A program made the position numbers and the translations under genes. Below the pieces are notes generated by a model. It had not been told where the DNA came from. It did not search any database and saw nothing but the letters and a program-made list of their open reading frames with translations. From the NCBI RefSeq assembly GCF_050749885.1, contig NZ_JBOIUB010000011.1:62001-126000 (forward strand): a stretch of DNA of 64,000 bases. Direction: 5' to 3'. The stretch comes from Zooshikella sp050749885. GTDB taxonomy: Bacteria; Pseudomonadota; Gammaproteobacteria; Pseudomonadales; Zooshikellaceae. Shown in pieces: positions 26,670 through 36,888 of this stretch (position 1 is its first letter; each line of letters opens with the position of its first letter).

Positions 26670-27740
26670 CTATTTACTTGAATGATATTTTTCTGATAAC
26701 TCATGAACTGCGTCAACAAACACATTCACTTGATCAGGCTCTACAAACTGATGTATACCATGCCCCAAATTAAATACATGGCCAGAGCCACTACCATAAT
26801 CGGCCAAAATAGACGCAACCTCCTGTTTAATTCTTTCTGGCTTAGCATAAAGCACACTCGGGTCCATATTACCTTGCAAAGCAACACGGTCACCAATTCG
26901 TTTCCTGGCCTGCCCAATATTGATTGTCCAATCTAAACCCACACAATCCGCACCGCTATTTGCAATTCGCTCTAACCAAAGACCACCATTTTTAGTAAAC
27001 ACAATTGCTGGCACTTGCCGACCATCATGTTCTTTAATTAATCCAGCAATGATCTTATTCATGTAGCCTAATGAAAACTCATCATACGCTGCATCGCTAA
27101 GCACACCACCCCAAGTATCAAATATCTGAACAGCTTGTGCACCCGCTAAAATTTGCGCATTTAAATAATCAATCACTGAGTTTGCCAGTTTATCCAATAA
27201 TAGATGCATCACCTCTGGCTGTGTATACATCATTGCTTTGATATGGCGAAAATCTTTGGTACTCCCCCCTTCAACCATATATGTTGCTAAAGTCCAAGGA
27301 CTACCAGAAAAACCAATGAGAGGAACACGTCCATTTAATGCCCTACGAATTGTTTTAACTGCATCAAGTACATACGACAAATCTGACTCAGTCTTAATTT
27401 CAGGCAAAGCCTCAACAGCAGCAGCTGTTTGTATGGGTTTTCTAAACTTTGGTCCTTCACCTTGCTCAAAGTAAAGCCCTAATCCCATTGCATCAGGAAT
27501 CGTTAAAATATCTGAAAATAAAATCGCTGCATCGAGTGGGTAGCGTTCTAATGGTTGTAATGTCACTTCACATGCCAGCTCAGGATTTTGACAAAGCGCC
27601 ATAAAGTCACCCGCCTGACTACGTGTCGCACGATACTCAGGTAAATAGCGTCCGGCTTGTCGCATTAACCACACAGGTGTGCGATCAACAGGCTCTTTTA
27701 ACAACGCGCGAAGAAAGCGATCATTTTTCAGTTCAGCCAT
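26670..27740 (-). CDS. hemE: Uroporphyrinogen decarboxylase
   Basis: Decarboxylates the four acetate side chains of uroporphyrinogen III to give coproporphyrinogen III in haem synthesis. The 356-residue length is normal. Family signatures: PVWLMRQAGRYLPEYR (near 20-36) with the substrate-binding Arg, AILFSDILTIPDAMG (near 84) with the catalytic Asp, GFSGSPWTLATYM, FDTWGG, and the C-terminal FNLGHGI. In Pseudomonas hemE neighbours gltD-gltB; here spo0M intervenes in the opposite orientation, transcribed divergently from hemE. Confidence 0.96.
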   Translation of the reverse strand: MAELKNDRFLRALLKEPVDRTPVWLMRQAGRYLPEYRATRSQAGDFMALCQNPELACEVTLQPLERYPLDAAILFSDILTIPDAMGLGLYFEQGEGPKFRKPIQTAAAVEALPEIKTESDLSYVLDAVKTIRRALNGRVPLIGFSGSPWTLATYMVEGGSTKDFRHIKAMMYTQPEVMHLLLDKLANSVIDYLNAQILAGAQAVQIFDTWGGVLSDAAYDEFSLGYMNKIIAGLIKEHDGRQVPAIVFTKNGGLWLERIANSGADCVGLDWTINIGQARKRIGDRVALQGNMDPSVLYAKPERIKQEVASILADYGSGSGHVFNLGHGIHQFVEPDQVNVFVDAVHELSEKYHSSK

Positions 27741-27877
27741 AGCTTTTATTACCTTGTATCACAGCTCATCTGTAAGATTCTGGCAGGCAAGTTTACACCA
27801 AAGCGATTGCCGAGACAGCAAGCAGCCCCTTTGATATAGTTTGCGTCTTGTCTTCGTTGTAGGTAGATACGATAGGT

Positions 27878-28621
27878 ATGTTTAAAAAGATTCTTGCCTC
27901 GATTGGTATTGGTAGTGCTACCGTAGACACACGTCTTACCCAGTCAGTCTATGAACCAGGAGAAGCTATTACTGGAGAAGTGTTCATTGTGGGAGGAGAC
28001 ACAGAACAACACATTGCAGGACTGGAACACGCCCTTGTTACCTTAGCAGAAGCAGAAACAGACGAAGGGGAATATATAACGCACTACATTATTCAGTCCT
28101 GGAAAATACCTGAAAGCTTTATTATTCAAGCAGGTGAAGAAAAAATCATTCCATTCACCTATCAGCTACATTACGAAACACCTGTGACTCAGCTCAACTG
28201 TCCTACGGAAACCTGTAAAGTATGGATACAAACAGGCTTAAATATCGACTTAGCCCTTGATCCCTCTGATCGAGACTATATCGACATAGCCCCTACCAAT
28301 GTGATGTCTACCTTTTTAGAGGCAATGACAGAATGTGGATTAATATTAAGTTATGCCGATGTAGCAAAAGGCTTTGTGAAATCTCCCTCCTTTACATCAA
28401 CAAGTGGCTGCTATCAAGAACTGGATTTCATCCCTAAAGACTCGGGCTTATTTAATTTTAAGGAAGTCGAGGTTTCATTTGTACCTGAAAACAACTGCAC
28501 ACATGTCATGCTTGAAATAGACCGTCACCATAAAGGTGCACTATCCGCTTTTACCCTGCAGCACAACAGGCTTGATAAAAGCCAGGTTATTGCACAAATC
28601 AAACAGGTTCTCGAAGTTTAA
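27878..28621 (+). CDS. Spo0M-family protein
   Basis: A 247-residue soluble protein with an arrestin-like fold, belonging to the SpoOM/Spo0M family first named from Bacillus sporulation control but common in non-sporulating bacteria. The opening FKKILASIGIGSATVDTRL and YEPGEAITGEVFIVGG are diagnostic, as are IPFTYQLHYETPVTQ, KVWIQTGLNID and AL DPSDRDYIDI. Its role in gammaproteobacteria is not settled. It begins 138 bases from the hemE start in a divergent arrangement and converges on gltD with a shared terminator hairpin. No signal peptide. Confidence 0.88.
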   Translation: MFKKILASIGIGSATVDTRLTQSVYEPGEAITGEVFIVGGDTEQHIAGLEHALVTLAEAETDEGEYITHYIIQSWKIPESFIIQAGEEKIIPFTYQLHYETPVTQLNCPTETCKVWIQTGLNIDLALDPSDRDYIDIAPTNVMSTFLEAMTECGLILSYADVAKGFVKSPSFTSTSGCYQELDFIPKDSGLFNFKEVEVSFVPENNCTHVMLEIDRHHKGALSAFTLQHNRLDKSQVIAQIKQVLEV

Positions 28622-28630
28622 TAAGTGATA

Positions 28631-28656
28631 AAAAAAACGGGCTTACGCCCGTTTAT
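28631..28656. terminator. Bidirectional terminator between spo0M and gltD
   Basis: AAACGGGC (28635-28642) pairs with GCCCGTTT (28647-28654) around TTAC. It is flanked by an A run on the left and TATAAAAT on the right, so on the minus strand the stem is followed by a strong T tract, ending the gltBD transcript, and it can also end spo0M. Confidence 0.85.
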
Positions 28657-28692
28657 AAAATTGTTATACGCTAGTTAGAAACACCTAAAACA

Positions 28693-30111
28693 TTAAACAT
28701 CCAAGTAATTCATAATACCTTCTGCAGCTTGGCGTCCTTCCCAAATAGCAGTTACTACTAAGTCTGAACCACGCACCATATCCCCACCCGCAAACACTTT
28801 AGGATTAGCTGTCTGGAAAGGATATTCATTCTTTTCTAGCGCGAGAACTCGTCCAGAGGCATCCGTTTCAATACCTAAATCGGTAAACCAAGGGGCCGGG
28901 CTAGGACGAAAACCAAAGGCAATAATCACTGCATCGGCAGGCACGACTTCTTCACTGCCTGGAACAGTCTCGGGAACACGGCGTCCATTTTCATCGGGCT
29001 CACCTAACCGCGTAGTCACAAATTTAACCCCTTCAACCCGATCTTCACCCACAATCGCCACAGGTTGACGGTTAAATAAAAACTGAACGCCTTCCTCCCG
29101 CGCATTGGCAACTTCACGGCGAGAACCAGGCATATTTTCCTCATCACGACGGTAAGCACAAACCACAGATTTAGCGCCTTGCCTGATCGCGGTTCGATTA
29201 CAGTCCATTGCGGTATCACCACCACCTAACACTACTAGCCGCTGATCACGCATATCAATAAAGCTTGCGTTATCAGTATTCAGTCCCATGCAACGCTTGG
29301 TGTTTGAAACCAAATAGGGCAGCGCTTCATAAACACCTTGTAATTCTTCACCAGGAAAACCACCTTTCATATAGGTGTATGTTCCCATCCCCAAAAACAC
29401 AGCATCATAGTCCTGAAGCAATGTATCGATGGTTATATCTTTACCCACCTCAGTATTTAAGTGGAACTCCACGCCCATTTGACTGAAGACTTCACGGCGT
29501 CGCTTAATCACTTCTTTTTCAAGCTTAAACTCAGGAATACCAAAGGTCAGTAAGCCACCAATTTCTGGATTACGATCAAAAACAACAGGGGTCACACCAT
29601 TACGAATCAAGACATCAGCACAGGCAAGCCCTGCTGGGCCAGCGCCAACAACAGCTACTTTTTTGCCTGTTTTAACGACATGAGATAAATCAGGTCGCCA
29701 GCCCATAGCAAAGGCGGTGTCGGTAATATACTTTTCCACGGAGCCAATCGTTACCGCACCAAACCCATCATTTAATGTACAAGCCCCTTCACAAAGACGA
29801 TCCTGTGGACAAACGCGGCCACAAACCTCTGGCAAAGAGTTGGTTTGGTGTGATAGCTCAACGGCTTCCAGAATATTGCCCTCAGCCGCGAGCTTCAACC
29901 AGTTGGGTATATAGTTATGAACCGGGCATTTCCATTCACAGTAGGGATTACCACACTCCAGACAACGGTGACTTTGCTCAGCAGTTTGCTTTGGCGTAAA
30001 AGGATCATAGATCTCAACAAACTGTGCTTTGCGAACATCAATATCCTTTTTCCGTGGATCAACCCTGTCGACATCGATAAATTGAAAATTATTCTGTAAA
30101 CGTTCAACCAT
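28693..30111 (-). CDS. gltD: Glutamate synthase (NADPH) small subunit
   Basis: FAD- and NADPH-binding subunit that passes electrons to GltB. The 472-residue length is normal. An N-terminal cluster-binding region shows CLECGNPYCEWKCP (near 47-60) and CGRVCPQDRLCEGAC. The FAD motif VAVVGAGPAGLACADVL and NADPH motif VVLGGGDTAMDCNRTA follow, with the AFGFRPSP and AGGDMVRGSDLVVTAI C-terminal blocks. Its start is 20 bases after the gltB stop, a two-gene operon. Confidence 0.96.
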   Translation of the reverse strand: MVERLQNNFQFIDVDRVDPRKKDIDVRKAQFVEIYDPFTPKQTAEQSHRCLECGNPYCEWKCPVHNYIPNWLKLAAEGNILEAVELSHQTNSLPEVCGRVCPQDRLCEGACTLNDGFGAVTIGSVEKYITDTAFAMGWRPDLSHVVKTGKKVAVVGAGPAGLACADVLIRNGVTPVVFDRNPEIGGLLTFGIPEFKLEKEVIKRRREVFSQMGVEFHLNTEVGKDITIDTLLQDYDAVFLGMGTYTYMKGGFPGEELQGVYEALPYLVSNTKRCMGLNTDNASFIDMRDQRLVVLGGGDTAMDCNRTAIRQGAKSVVCAYRRDEENMPGSRREVANAREEGVQFLFNRQPVAIVGEDRVEGVKFVTTRLGEPDENGRRVPETVPGSEEVVPADAVIIAFGFRPSPAPWFTDLGIETDASGRVLALEKNEYPFQTANPKVFAGGDMVRGSDLVVTAIWEGRQAAEGIMNYLDV

Positions 30112-30131
30112 GATTACACCTCATTCATCGA

Positions 30132-33100
30132 CTACTCAGGGCGGGTACGAATGCTAGCTAACAGCATGTTCAGGCTCGCTGCTTTAGGTTTGACTAACCA
30201 GAACTTGCCAATATAGTCATATATTTCTTCTAACAGATGAGCACCCCAAGCGCTTCCGGTCTCCGTCACATATTCTTCAATAATGCTGTGTAGATAGGTC
30301 TGATACTGCTCCATTGTCTCCGTATCTATCCGTTGAATTTCTACGAGCTCATGGTTGTAACGATCTACAAAGTGCCGGTCCTGATCCAACACAAAGGCAA
30401 AACCACCGGTCATGCCAGCACCAAAGTTGTGACCCGTATTACCTAAGACAGTAACCACACCGCCTGTCATATATTCACAACAGTGATCACCCGTGCCTTC
30501 TACAACAATGTGTGCACCAGAGTTACGAACCCCTAGGCGCTCTCCGGCCGTCCCTGAAGCAAATAACTTGCCTCCAGTAGCACCATAACAACAGGTATTA
30601 CCAACAATGGCCGTCTGTTGTGACTCAAACTGACTATTTTTCGGAGGTGAAATGACTAGCTTACCGCCAGTCATGCCTTTCCCTACATAGTCATTGGCAT
30701 CCCCTTCCAGATACATGTTTAGGCCACCGGCATTCCAGACACCAAAACTCTGGCCGGCCGAACCTTTCAGGTAAACATTCACGGGACTGTCAATCATCCC
30801 CTGATTACCATGGCGCTTGGCAATCTCCCCAGAGAGACGCGCACCAATTGAACGATCACAGTTACCAACTTGATAGTGAAAGTCACCGCCTTGACGATGT
30901 TCAATGGCCGGCAACATGTCTTTCACCATTTGCTCCGCCAGCTGTCCTTTATCAAAAGGCACATTACGCGCACTCTGGCAAATCTGTGGTTTATCCGCTG
31001 GAATATGCTGTTGCTCAACCAAAGGTGATAAATCCAGACGCTGCTGTTTTTCAGTATCACCAGGTAAACGTTTTAATAAGTCAGTACGCCCAATTAAATC
31101 TTCTAAACGTGATACGCCAAGTTTAGCCAGCCACTCTCTCACCTCTGTCGCCACAAAGGTAAAGAAATTCATGATCATCTCGACCGTACCCGTAAAGTAC
31201 TGATCACGTAGCTGCTGATTTTGCGTTGCCACACCAGTCGCACAGTTATTTAAATGGCAAATCCGCAGATATTTACAGCCCATAGCCACCATGGGTGTTG
31301 TACCAAAGCCAAAGCTTTCAGCACCTAAAATGGCAGCCTTAATTACATCAAGACCAGTTTTTAAGCCACCATCTGTCTGTAAACGTACTTTGCCACGCAA
31401 GTCATTTAGACGTAACGCCTGGTGGGCTTCACTTAAACCTAGCTCCCATGGTGAGCCAGCATAGCGAATTGAGGTAAGAGGACTCGCGGCCGTACCACCG
31501 TCATAACCAGAGATGGTAATTAAATCAGCATAAGCCTTCGCCACCCCTGCAGCGATAGTCCCTACACCAGGTTCTGACACAAGCTTCACTGAAACCAGTG
31601 CTTCAGGATTGACCTGCTTAAGATCAAAAATCAGCTGCGCTAAATCCTCAATCGAGTAAATATCGTGGTGAGGTGGTGGCGAAATCAATGTCACGCCAGG
31701 CACTGAATACCGTAGCCGAGCAATCAACTGATTGACTTTACTGCCTGGTAACTGACCACCTTCTCCAGGTTTAGCCCCTTGCGCGACCTTTATCTGCAGC
31801 ACTTCTGCATTCACCAGGTAATGCGGTGTGACACCAAAACGTCCAGAAGCAATTTGCTTAATTTTGGAAACCTTATTTGTGCCAAAGCGAACAGGGTCTT
31901 CCCCCCCTTCACCTGAGTTTGAACGTGCTCCCAACCGATTCATGGCCTCGGCAAGTGCTTCGTGGGCTTCTGGAGATAAGGCACCCAACGACATAGCAGC
32001 ACTATCAAAGCGCTTAACGATCTCACTGAGAGGTTCTACCTGGTCAACCGATATGCCTTGACCTGTTATCTGCAGGCTTAATAAGTCTCTCAGAGTTGCC
32101 ACTGAACGTTGATTAACTAACGTTGCATACTGCTGGTAATCTTCATAACGACCACTGCGAACGGCTATTTGCAAAGTTTGAATCACATCAGGATTAAAAC
32201 AGTGGTACTCACTGTTATGCACATATTTCAACAGGCCACCCTGTTGGATAGACTGACTGATCCGCCAAGCTTGCTTTGCCAACAGTGATTGTTCTTGTTG
32301 AAAGTCATTAAAGCGCGCGCCAGCTATACGACTAGCGACACCTTTAAAGCACATCTCAACCACTTCATCGCTTAAACCAATGGCTTCAAACAACTGAGCA
32401 CCACGGTATGAGGCAATAGTGGAGATACCCATTTTAGACATGATCTTCAGCAGGCCTTTTTTAATGCCTCTACGGAAGTTCTTATTCGCTTCAATAGGAT
32501 CAATCATCACCTCTTGGGTTTGAATCAAATCCCAAATGACTTCGTAGCTTAGATAGGGATAAACTGCTGTAGCACCAAATCCCAGTAACACTGCAAAATG
32601 GTGGGAGTCGCGTGCCGTCCCCGTTTCCACCAAAATATTGGCACTGGTTCGTAGGCCAGTATCAATCAGACGGTGATGTACTGCACCTGTCGCCATTGCA
32701 GCATGAATGGGTAATTTGCCTTTTTCGATATCTCTATCAGTCAAGTAAACCACTACACTTCCAGCGCTTACTGCAGCTTCAGCTTCATCACAAATACGAG
32801 TAACCGCCTGAGCTAAATCCTCAGAGGCATCATAATTTAAGTTAATTTTGACAACACCCAGCCCATGACCATCATCTCTTGTTAGGTTTAAGAATTTGGC
32901 CGGAGATAAAATAGGGGAACTCAAAATAACGCGCGCTGCATGAAGCGGTGTTTGCTCAAAAGGATTCTTTTCAGCACCTAAGCAGGTTTCCAGTGACATC
33001 ACGATTGATTCCCGCAAAGGATCAATAGGTGGATTAGTCACCTGAGCAAACTGCTGGCGGAAATAATCATACAGAGGGCGAATCCGCTGAGAGAGCACCG

Positions 33101-34580
33101 CCATTGGCGTATCATCTCCCATAGAGCCAACAGCTTCTTGCGCATTTTCAGCTAATGGACGCAGTACCTGATCACGCTCTTCAAACGTAATCTGGTACAT
33201 TTTCATATGCGACTTCAATGCTTCTTTGTCAAAGTGGTCAATACGGTAAGTGTGTTCAATGTATTTTGACTGAATACGGTGAGCGTGTTGCTTTAACCAC
33301 TTTTTATAAGGCTGCTTTGTTTTCAGGTAGCCATCGATATCATGTGCGGTGTAAATATCATGGGTTTCAGTGTCAATGGCTAGCATTTCACCCGGTCCAA
33401 CCCGGCCTTTCGCAACGACGTCTTCTGGTTGATAAGACCAAACGCCTACTTCGGATGAAACAGTGATATAGCCATTCTTAGTCATAACCCAACGCGAAGG
33501 TCGCAGTCCATTACGGTCTAGTGCACAAATGGCACGAACTCCATCTGTTATTACTAATCCGGCAGGACCATCCCAAGGCTCCATATGCATGGAGTTATAT
33601 TCATAGAACGCCCGTAAATCAGGGTCCATTGTATCGACATTCTGCCAGGCTGGTGGCACCAACATCCGAATCGCGCGGTAGATATCAACACCACCTGTTA
33701 CCAACACTTCCAACATATTATCCAAGCTGGAAGAGTCTGAGCCAGTCCGGTTAACCAGAGGTTTAACCGTTTCAACTTCTGGTAATAGCTCACACTTAAA
33801 TTTGCTGGTTCGAGCCTCGGCCCAATTCCGGTTACCTGTAATGGTATTAATCTCGCCATTATGCGCTAAAAAACGGAATGGTTGAGCCAAGTGCCAGCGC
33901 GGCATGGTATTGGTGGAGAAACGTTGGTGGAATACACAGATAGCTGTTTCAAACCGAGGATCTCCTAAGTCTGGATAAAACTTAGGTAAATCAACAGGCA
34001 TCATTAAGCCTTTATACGTCACAACAGTATGAGACAAGCTACAGATATAAAACTCATCATCATCCGTCACACTCAAGCGAGCTCGACGTCTTGCCATAAA
34101 TAGTTTGGCAGCAAACTGTTCTTCTGTAAGGGATTCAGGACAGTTTACAAAAACCTGTTCAAACTGAGGCATCTGATCCAGGGCAATAGGACCTAGACAC
34201 TCTGGATTAGTAGGCACTTTCCGCCAACCAACCACTTCCAGTTCTTGATCGGCTAATTGGTCATTTAGTGCTTGTCGGGCAACGTTTGCTTTTGACTCAT
34301 CAGCATTTAAAAAGACCATACCCACAGCATAATGGGTAGACAATTGCGCTTGAAATGACTCCTGTGCAATGGTTCGTAAAAAGCTGTCTGGCTTTTGAAT
34401 CAATAAGCCGCAGCCGTCGCCTGTTTTACCATCAGCAGCGATACCGCCACGATGGGTCATGCATGTTAACGCCTGAATGGCGGTTTGCAGTAAGTGGTGG
34501 CTCTTCTGCCCTTCTTTATGGGCAATCAGGCCGAAGCCACAGTTATCCTTGAACTGCTCAGGATGGTAAAGAACTCGCAT
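30132..34580 (-). CDS. gltB: Glutamate synthase (NADPH) large subunit
   Basis: Makes two glutamates from glutamine and 2-oxoglutarate. The class II glutamine amidotransferase domain starts at the Cys of CGFGLIAHKEG after a 13-residue propeptide (MRVLYHPEQFKDN) that is cleaved to free the catalytic Cys. A central domain, the FMN-binding synthase domain with SNSGEGGEDP and GEGGQLPG, the 3Fe-4S cysteines in CKYLRICHLNNCATG, and the C-terminal GXGXG domain (GKGMTGGKLV, NTCCYGATGG) follow. With ATG at 34580 the protein has 1482 residues. A TTG five codons upstream is less likely. gltD follows in the same operon; a DamX-like gene lies 285 bases upstream. Confidence 0.96.
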   Translation of the reverse strand: MRVLYHPEQFKDNCGFGLIAHKEGQKSHHLLQTAIQALTCMTHRGGIAADGKTGDGCGLLIQKPDSFLRTIAQESFQAQLSTHYAVGMVFLNADESKANVARQALNDQLADQELEVVGWRKVPTNPECLGPIALDQMPQFEQVFVNCPESLTEEQFAAKLFMARRRARLSVTDDDEFYICSLSHTVVTYKGLMMPVDLPKFYPDLGDPRFETAICVFHQRFSTNTMPRWHLAQPFRFLAHNGEINTITGNRNWAEARTSKFKCELLPEVETVKPLVNRTGSDSSSLDNMLEVLVTGGVDIYRAIRMLVPPAWQNVDTMDPDLRAFYEYNSMHMEPWDGPAGLVITDGVRAICALDRNGLRPSRWVMTKNGYITVSSEVGVWSYQPEDVVAKGRVGPGEMLAIDTETHDIYTAHDIDGYLKTKQPYKKWLKQHAHRIQSKYIEHTYRIDHFDKEALKSHMKMYQITFEERDQVLRPLAENAQEAVGSMGDDTPMAVLSQRIRPLYDYFRQQFAQVTNPPIDPLRESIVMSLETCLGAEKNPFEQTPLHAARVILSSPILSPAKFLNLTRDDGHGLGVVKINLNYDASEDLAQAVTRICDEAEAAVSAGSVVVYLTDRDIEKGKLPIHAAMATGAVHHRLIDTGLRTSANILVETGTARDSHHFAVLLGFGATAVYPYLSYEVIWDLIQTQEVMIDPIEANKNFRRGIKKGLLKIMSKMGISTIASYRGAQLFEAIGLSDEVVEMCFKGVASRIAGARFNDFQQEQSLLAKQAWRISQSIQQGGLLKYVHNSEYHCFNPDVIQTLQIAVRSGRYEDYQQYATLVNQRSVATLRDLLSLQITGQGISVDQVEPLSEIVKRFDSAAMSLGALSPEAHEALAEAMNRLGARSNSGEGGEDPVRFGTNKVSKIKQIASGRFGVTPHYLVNAEVLQIKVAQGAKPGEGGQLPGSKVNQLIARLRYSVPGVTLISPPPHHDIYSIEDLAQLIFDLKQVNPEALVSVKLVSEPGVGTIAAGVAKAYADLITISGYDGGTAASPLTSIRYAGSPWELGLSEAHQALRLNDLRGKVRLQTDGGLKTGLDVIKAAILGAESFGFGTTPMVAMGCKYLRICHLNNCATGVATQNQQLRDQYFTGTVEMIMNFFTFVATEVREWLAKLGVSRLEDLIGRTDLLKRLPGDTEKQQRLDLSPLVEQQHIPADKPQICQSARNVPFDKGQLAEQMVKDMLPAIEHRQGGDFHYQVGNCDRSIGARLSGEIAKRHGNQGMIDSPVNVYLKGSAGQSFGVWNAGGLNMYLEGDANDYVGKGMTGGKLVISPPKNSQFESQQTAIVGNTCCYGATGGKLFASGTAGERLGVRNSGAHIVVEGTGDHCCEYMTGGVVTVLGNTGHNFGAGMTGGFAFVLDQDRHFVDRYNHELVEIQRIDTETMEQYQTYLHSIIEEYVTETGSAWGAHLLEEIYDYIGKFWLVKPKAASLNMLLASIRTRPE

Positions 34581-34865
34581 AAGGTACACTCTCAACGAGG
34601 AATTTCTTCAAAAAAAACAGTATGTTAGCGGCTTTAGCTTTAGTTGTAATTGATCGCTGCCAACAAAAAGGGGGAAAACAGTTTACCCGTGATGTCACAT
34701 AGACACAAATTTACGTCTCTACCATATAATAAAGGACAAACTAAAGCACGACACTGATTGTAATTTTACGTGAGCATGCCTTCCAACTTACTAATTATAA
34801 TCAACTATTAGTGAAGACTATTGAATAGTAAAAGCTAATACCAATGTGCGATAGCAGGCAGGTCA

Positions 34866-36617
34866 TCAGTTATATTTACGAATCTCTTGCTGGATGTTTT
34901 GTAAGCTGCGGGGCCAAGGGCTTTGTTGCTGTAACGCATTCGGTAGTTTCTTAATGGCAGCTGTTGCCACTTCATGCGTTGAGTAGCGTCCATAAGAAAC
35001 CACATACCAAGGCTGTCCATTATGGTGGGTTTTGAAATACTTCAGTTGCGGGTTCTTTTGGTGTCGCTGGATGAATGTACGTGCAGCAGACTCAGAACTT
35101 GTCCCCAACACTTGTAATACATAGTACTTGCTTGATTGTGCTAAAAACCAAGAACCATCTCCTGAATACTTTTTAGTGACGGCCTGTTTGGCGGGTGTTT
35201 TTCGGGGCGGACTAGGTTTTACTTTTTTTGTTTCAGCTTTTTTTACTGACTTTGTATCTGCGACAGGTGTTTTCTCTGCTTTTACTGCCTTGGCTTCCGT
35301 TTGAGTATCAGACGAAGTGGATACTTGCACCTCAGCTAAATTATCCTGATTACGGATTACTGTGCCTGCAAGTTTATCCTTACCATTATTAACAGGTGCA
35401 ACTTTATCACTTGTCGATAATTCTGCTTTAGTAGGAGGCTGCGCCTCATTAGACTGACTATTACTTTTAGCTTGGCTATCATTTTTTGATGCCACTTTTT
35501 GAGAAGACTCATCCTCTTGTACAGCGACAGTAGGCAGCTCAATATCCATGACAGTTGTTGGTGTATCTTCCCCATCAACTGAATCGTTAGCAGGAGGCTT
35601 CGCTGACGAATCCCATTGCGGGATATCAACAGCAGGTTTAACCGTGTCATCCATTATCACTACAGCCGCTTTTTCATCGGATGTAGAATCATCATCAACG
35701 GATAGTAACTGTTGTGTAATTACGAGAACTAACAATAGTAAAGCAACAACTGAAGCTGCAACGAGATGCTTGCTAGGAATGCCATATTTATTACTATCTT
35801 GTCGTGTACTCATACTGCCAAACAGCACCTCATGTGCATAAAAATTTACTTTACTAAAATCACCAACAGATAAGTTATAAATTTTGTCCAAATCTTCACT
35901 GTTAAGTTCAAATAGGTTACTTAACCCTGTACTTTCTAAACAGTGGTTCACATATTTTTTAATATCTTCTCTACTAAGATCATCAAGCTGAACCTCATGT
36001 AGCAGCTCCTGATTTTTAAGATTAGGATGAGTTTGTAGTGTTTTTTGTAACTGAGGTAGAGAGAATAATACGATGTGAACGGGGTAATTTTCCTTTTCAG
36101 CAACCGATGCCCACGATACTAATAATGAAACCAGTTGAGGATCTAATTGGTGGGCATTATCAACCAATAAAATAAGTTTTTGTGGTCGAGTTAATTCCGC
36201 AAGTAAGTTTTTTAATAGCGCCTCATAGTCTACACGTGTAACTGGCAAGGCTTTTTTGGGAGTGTAGTGTCGTGTTATTTGATTGAGAAATTCAGTAACC
36301 CCCATCCCTACAGTACCACTAATGACAAGTGCATTTTCGCCTGATACTTCATTACTGAGGACTTTACAGAGGTGTGTTTTTCCTGAACCTTCCTTGCCAG
36401 TCACCAGTAGTAATAAATGCGTAAAGGTAAGCAAATGTTGGATTTGCTTCAACACTTCTCCACGTCCAGCCCCAGCAAAAAACAGCCCCAAATCACCTTG
36501 ATCTACAAAAGGATTTCGAGCCATACCATAAATACGCAGAAAATCTTTCTTCGCAAGCTGGTCATCACTGGCTTTTATTGGATTTGTCATTAGCCTACCA
36601 TCAACAGATAAAGCCAT
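34866..36617 (-). CDS. damX: DamX-like cell-division protein: AAA ATPase plus SPOR domain
   Basis: A 583-residue inner-membrane protein. The cytoplasmic N-terminal ATPase has Walker A GKEGSGKT (74-81), a Walker B-like LILLVDNAHQ (148-157), and a family ExeA/GspA-like helix pattern NPFVDQGDLGLFF. A single membrane helix spans about 285-304. The periplasmic part is a long Ser/Lys/Thr/Glu-rich linker (about 305-495) ending in a SPOR domain (about 500-583, YYVLQVLGTSSESAAR and PWYVVSYGRYSTHEVA), which binds denuded septal peptidoglycan. In E. coli DamX has the SPOR half but only a short N-terminus; in Pseudomonas the gene between aroB and gltB is of this ATPase type. The ATG at 36617 has AGG six bases upstream. 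Confidence 0.85.
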   Translation of the reverse strand: MALSVDGRLMTNPIKASDDQLAKKDFLRIYGMARNPFVDQGDLGLFFAGAGRGEVLKQIQHLLTFTHLLLLVTGKEGSGKTHLCKVLSNEVSGENALVISGTVGMGVTEFLNQITRHYTPKKALPVTRVDYEALLKNLLAELTRPQKLILLVDNAHQLDPQLVSLLVSWASVAEKENYPVHIVLFSLPQLQKTLQTHPNLKNQELLHEVQLDDLSREDIKKYVNHCLESTGLSNLFELNSEDLDKIYNLSVGDFSKVNFYAHEVLFGSMSTRQDSNKYGIPSKHLVAASVVALLLLVLVITQQLLSVDDDSTSDEKAAVVIMDDTVKPAVDIPQWDSSAKPPANDSVDGEDTPTTVMDIELPTVAVQEDESSQKVASKNDSQAKSNSQSNEAQPPTKAELSTSDKVAPVNNGKDKLAGTVIRNQDNLAEVQVSTSSDTQTEAKAVKAEKTPVADTKSVKKAETKKVKPSPPRKTPAKQAVTKKYSGDGSWFLAQSSKYYVLQVLGTSSESAARTFIQRHQKNPQLKYFKTHHNGQPWYVVSYGRYSTHEVATAAIKKLPNALQQQSPWPRSLQNIQQEIRKYN

Positions 36618-36888
36618 CCTTTGCCTATCTCTTACTAAACAAGTATCCCTACAATTAGTTATCCCCTGTACTGGGGCATAAATCTAAATTTATGAGTACA
36701 ATTTTCAAACACCCCATACTTACCAAAACATAGTTTTCAGTGAGCATACCCTCATAATAGACGCTAATAGCCTACTAGCTAAGAGAGGTAAGTGCTTTAC
36801 TAACAGTATCAGATGCCTATCCTTAGCATCTAACACTGATGACTGGTATATATTAGCAACAGTAAAAAAATGCTTGTAAGTGTAACTG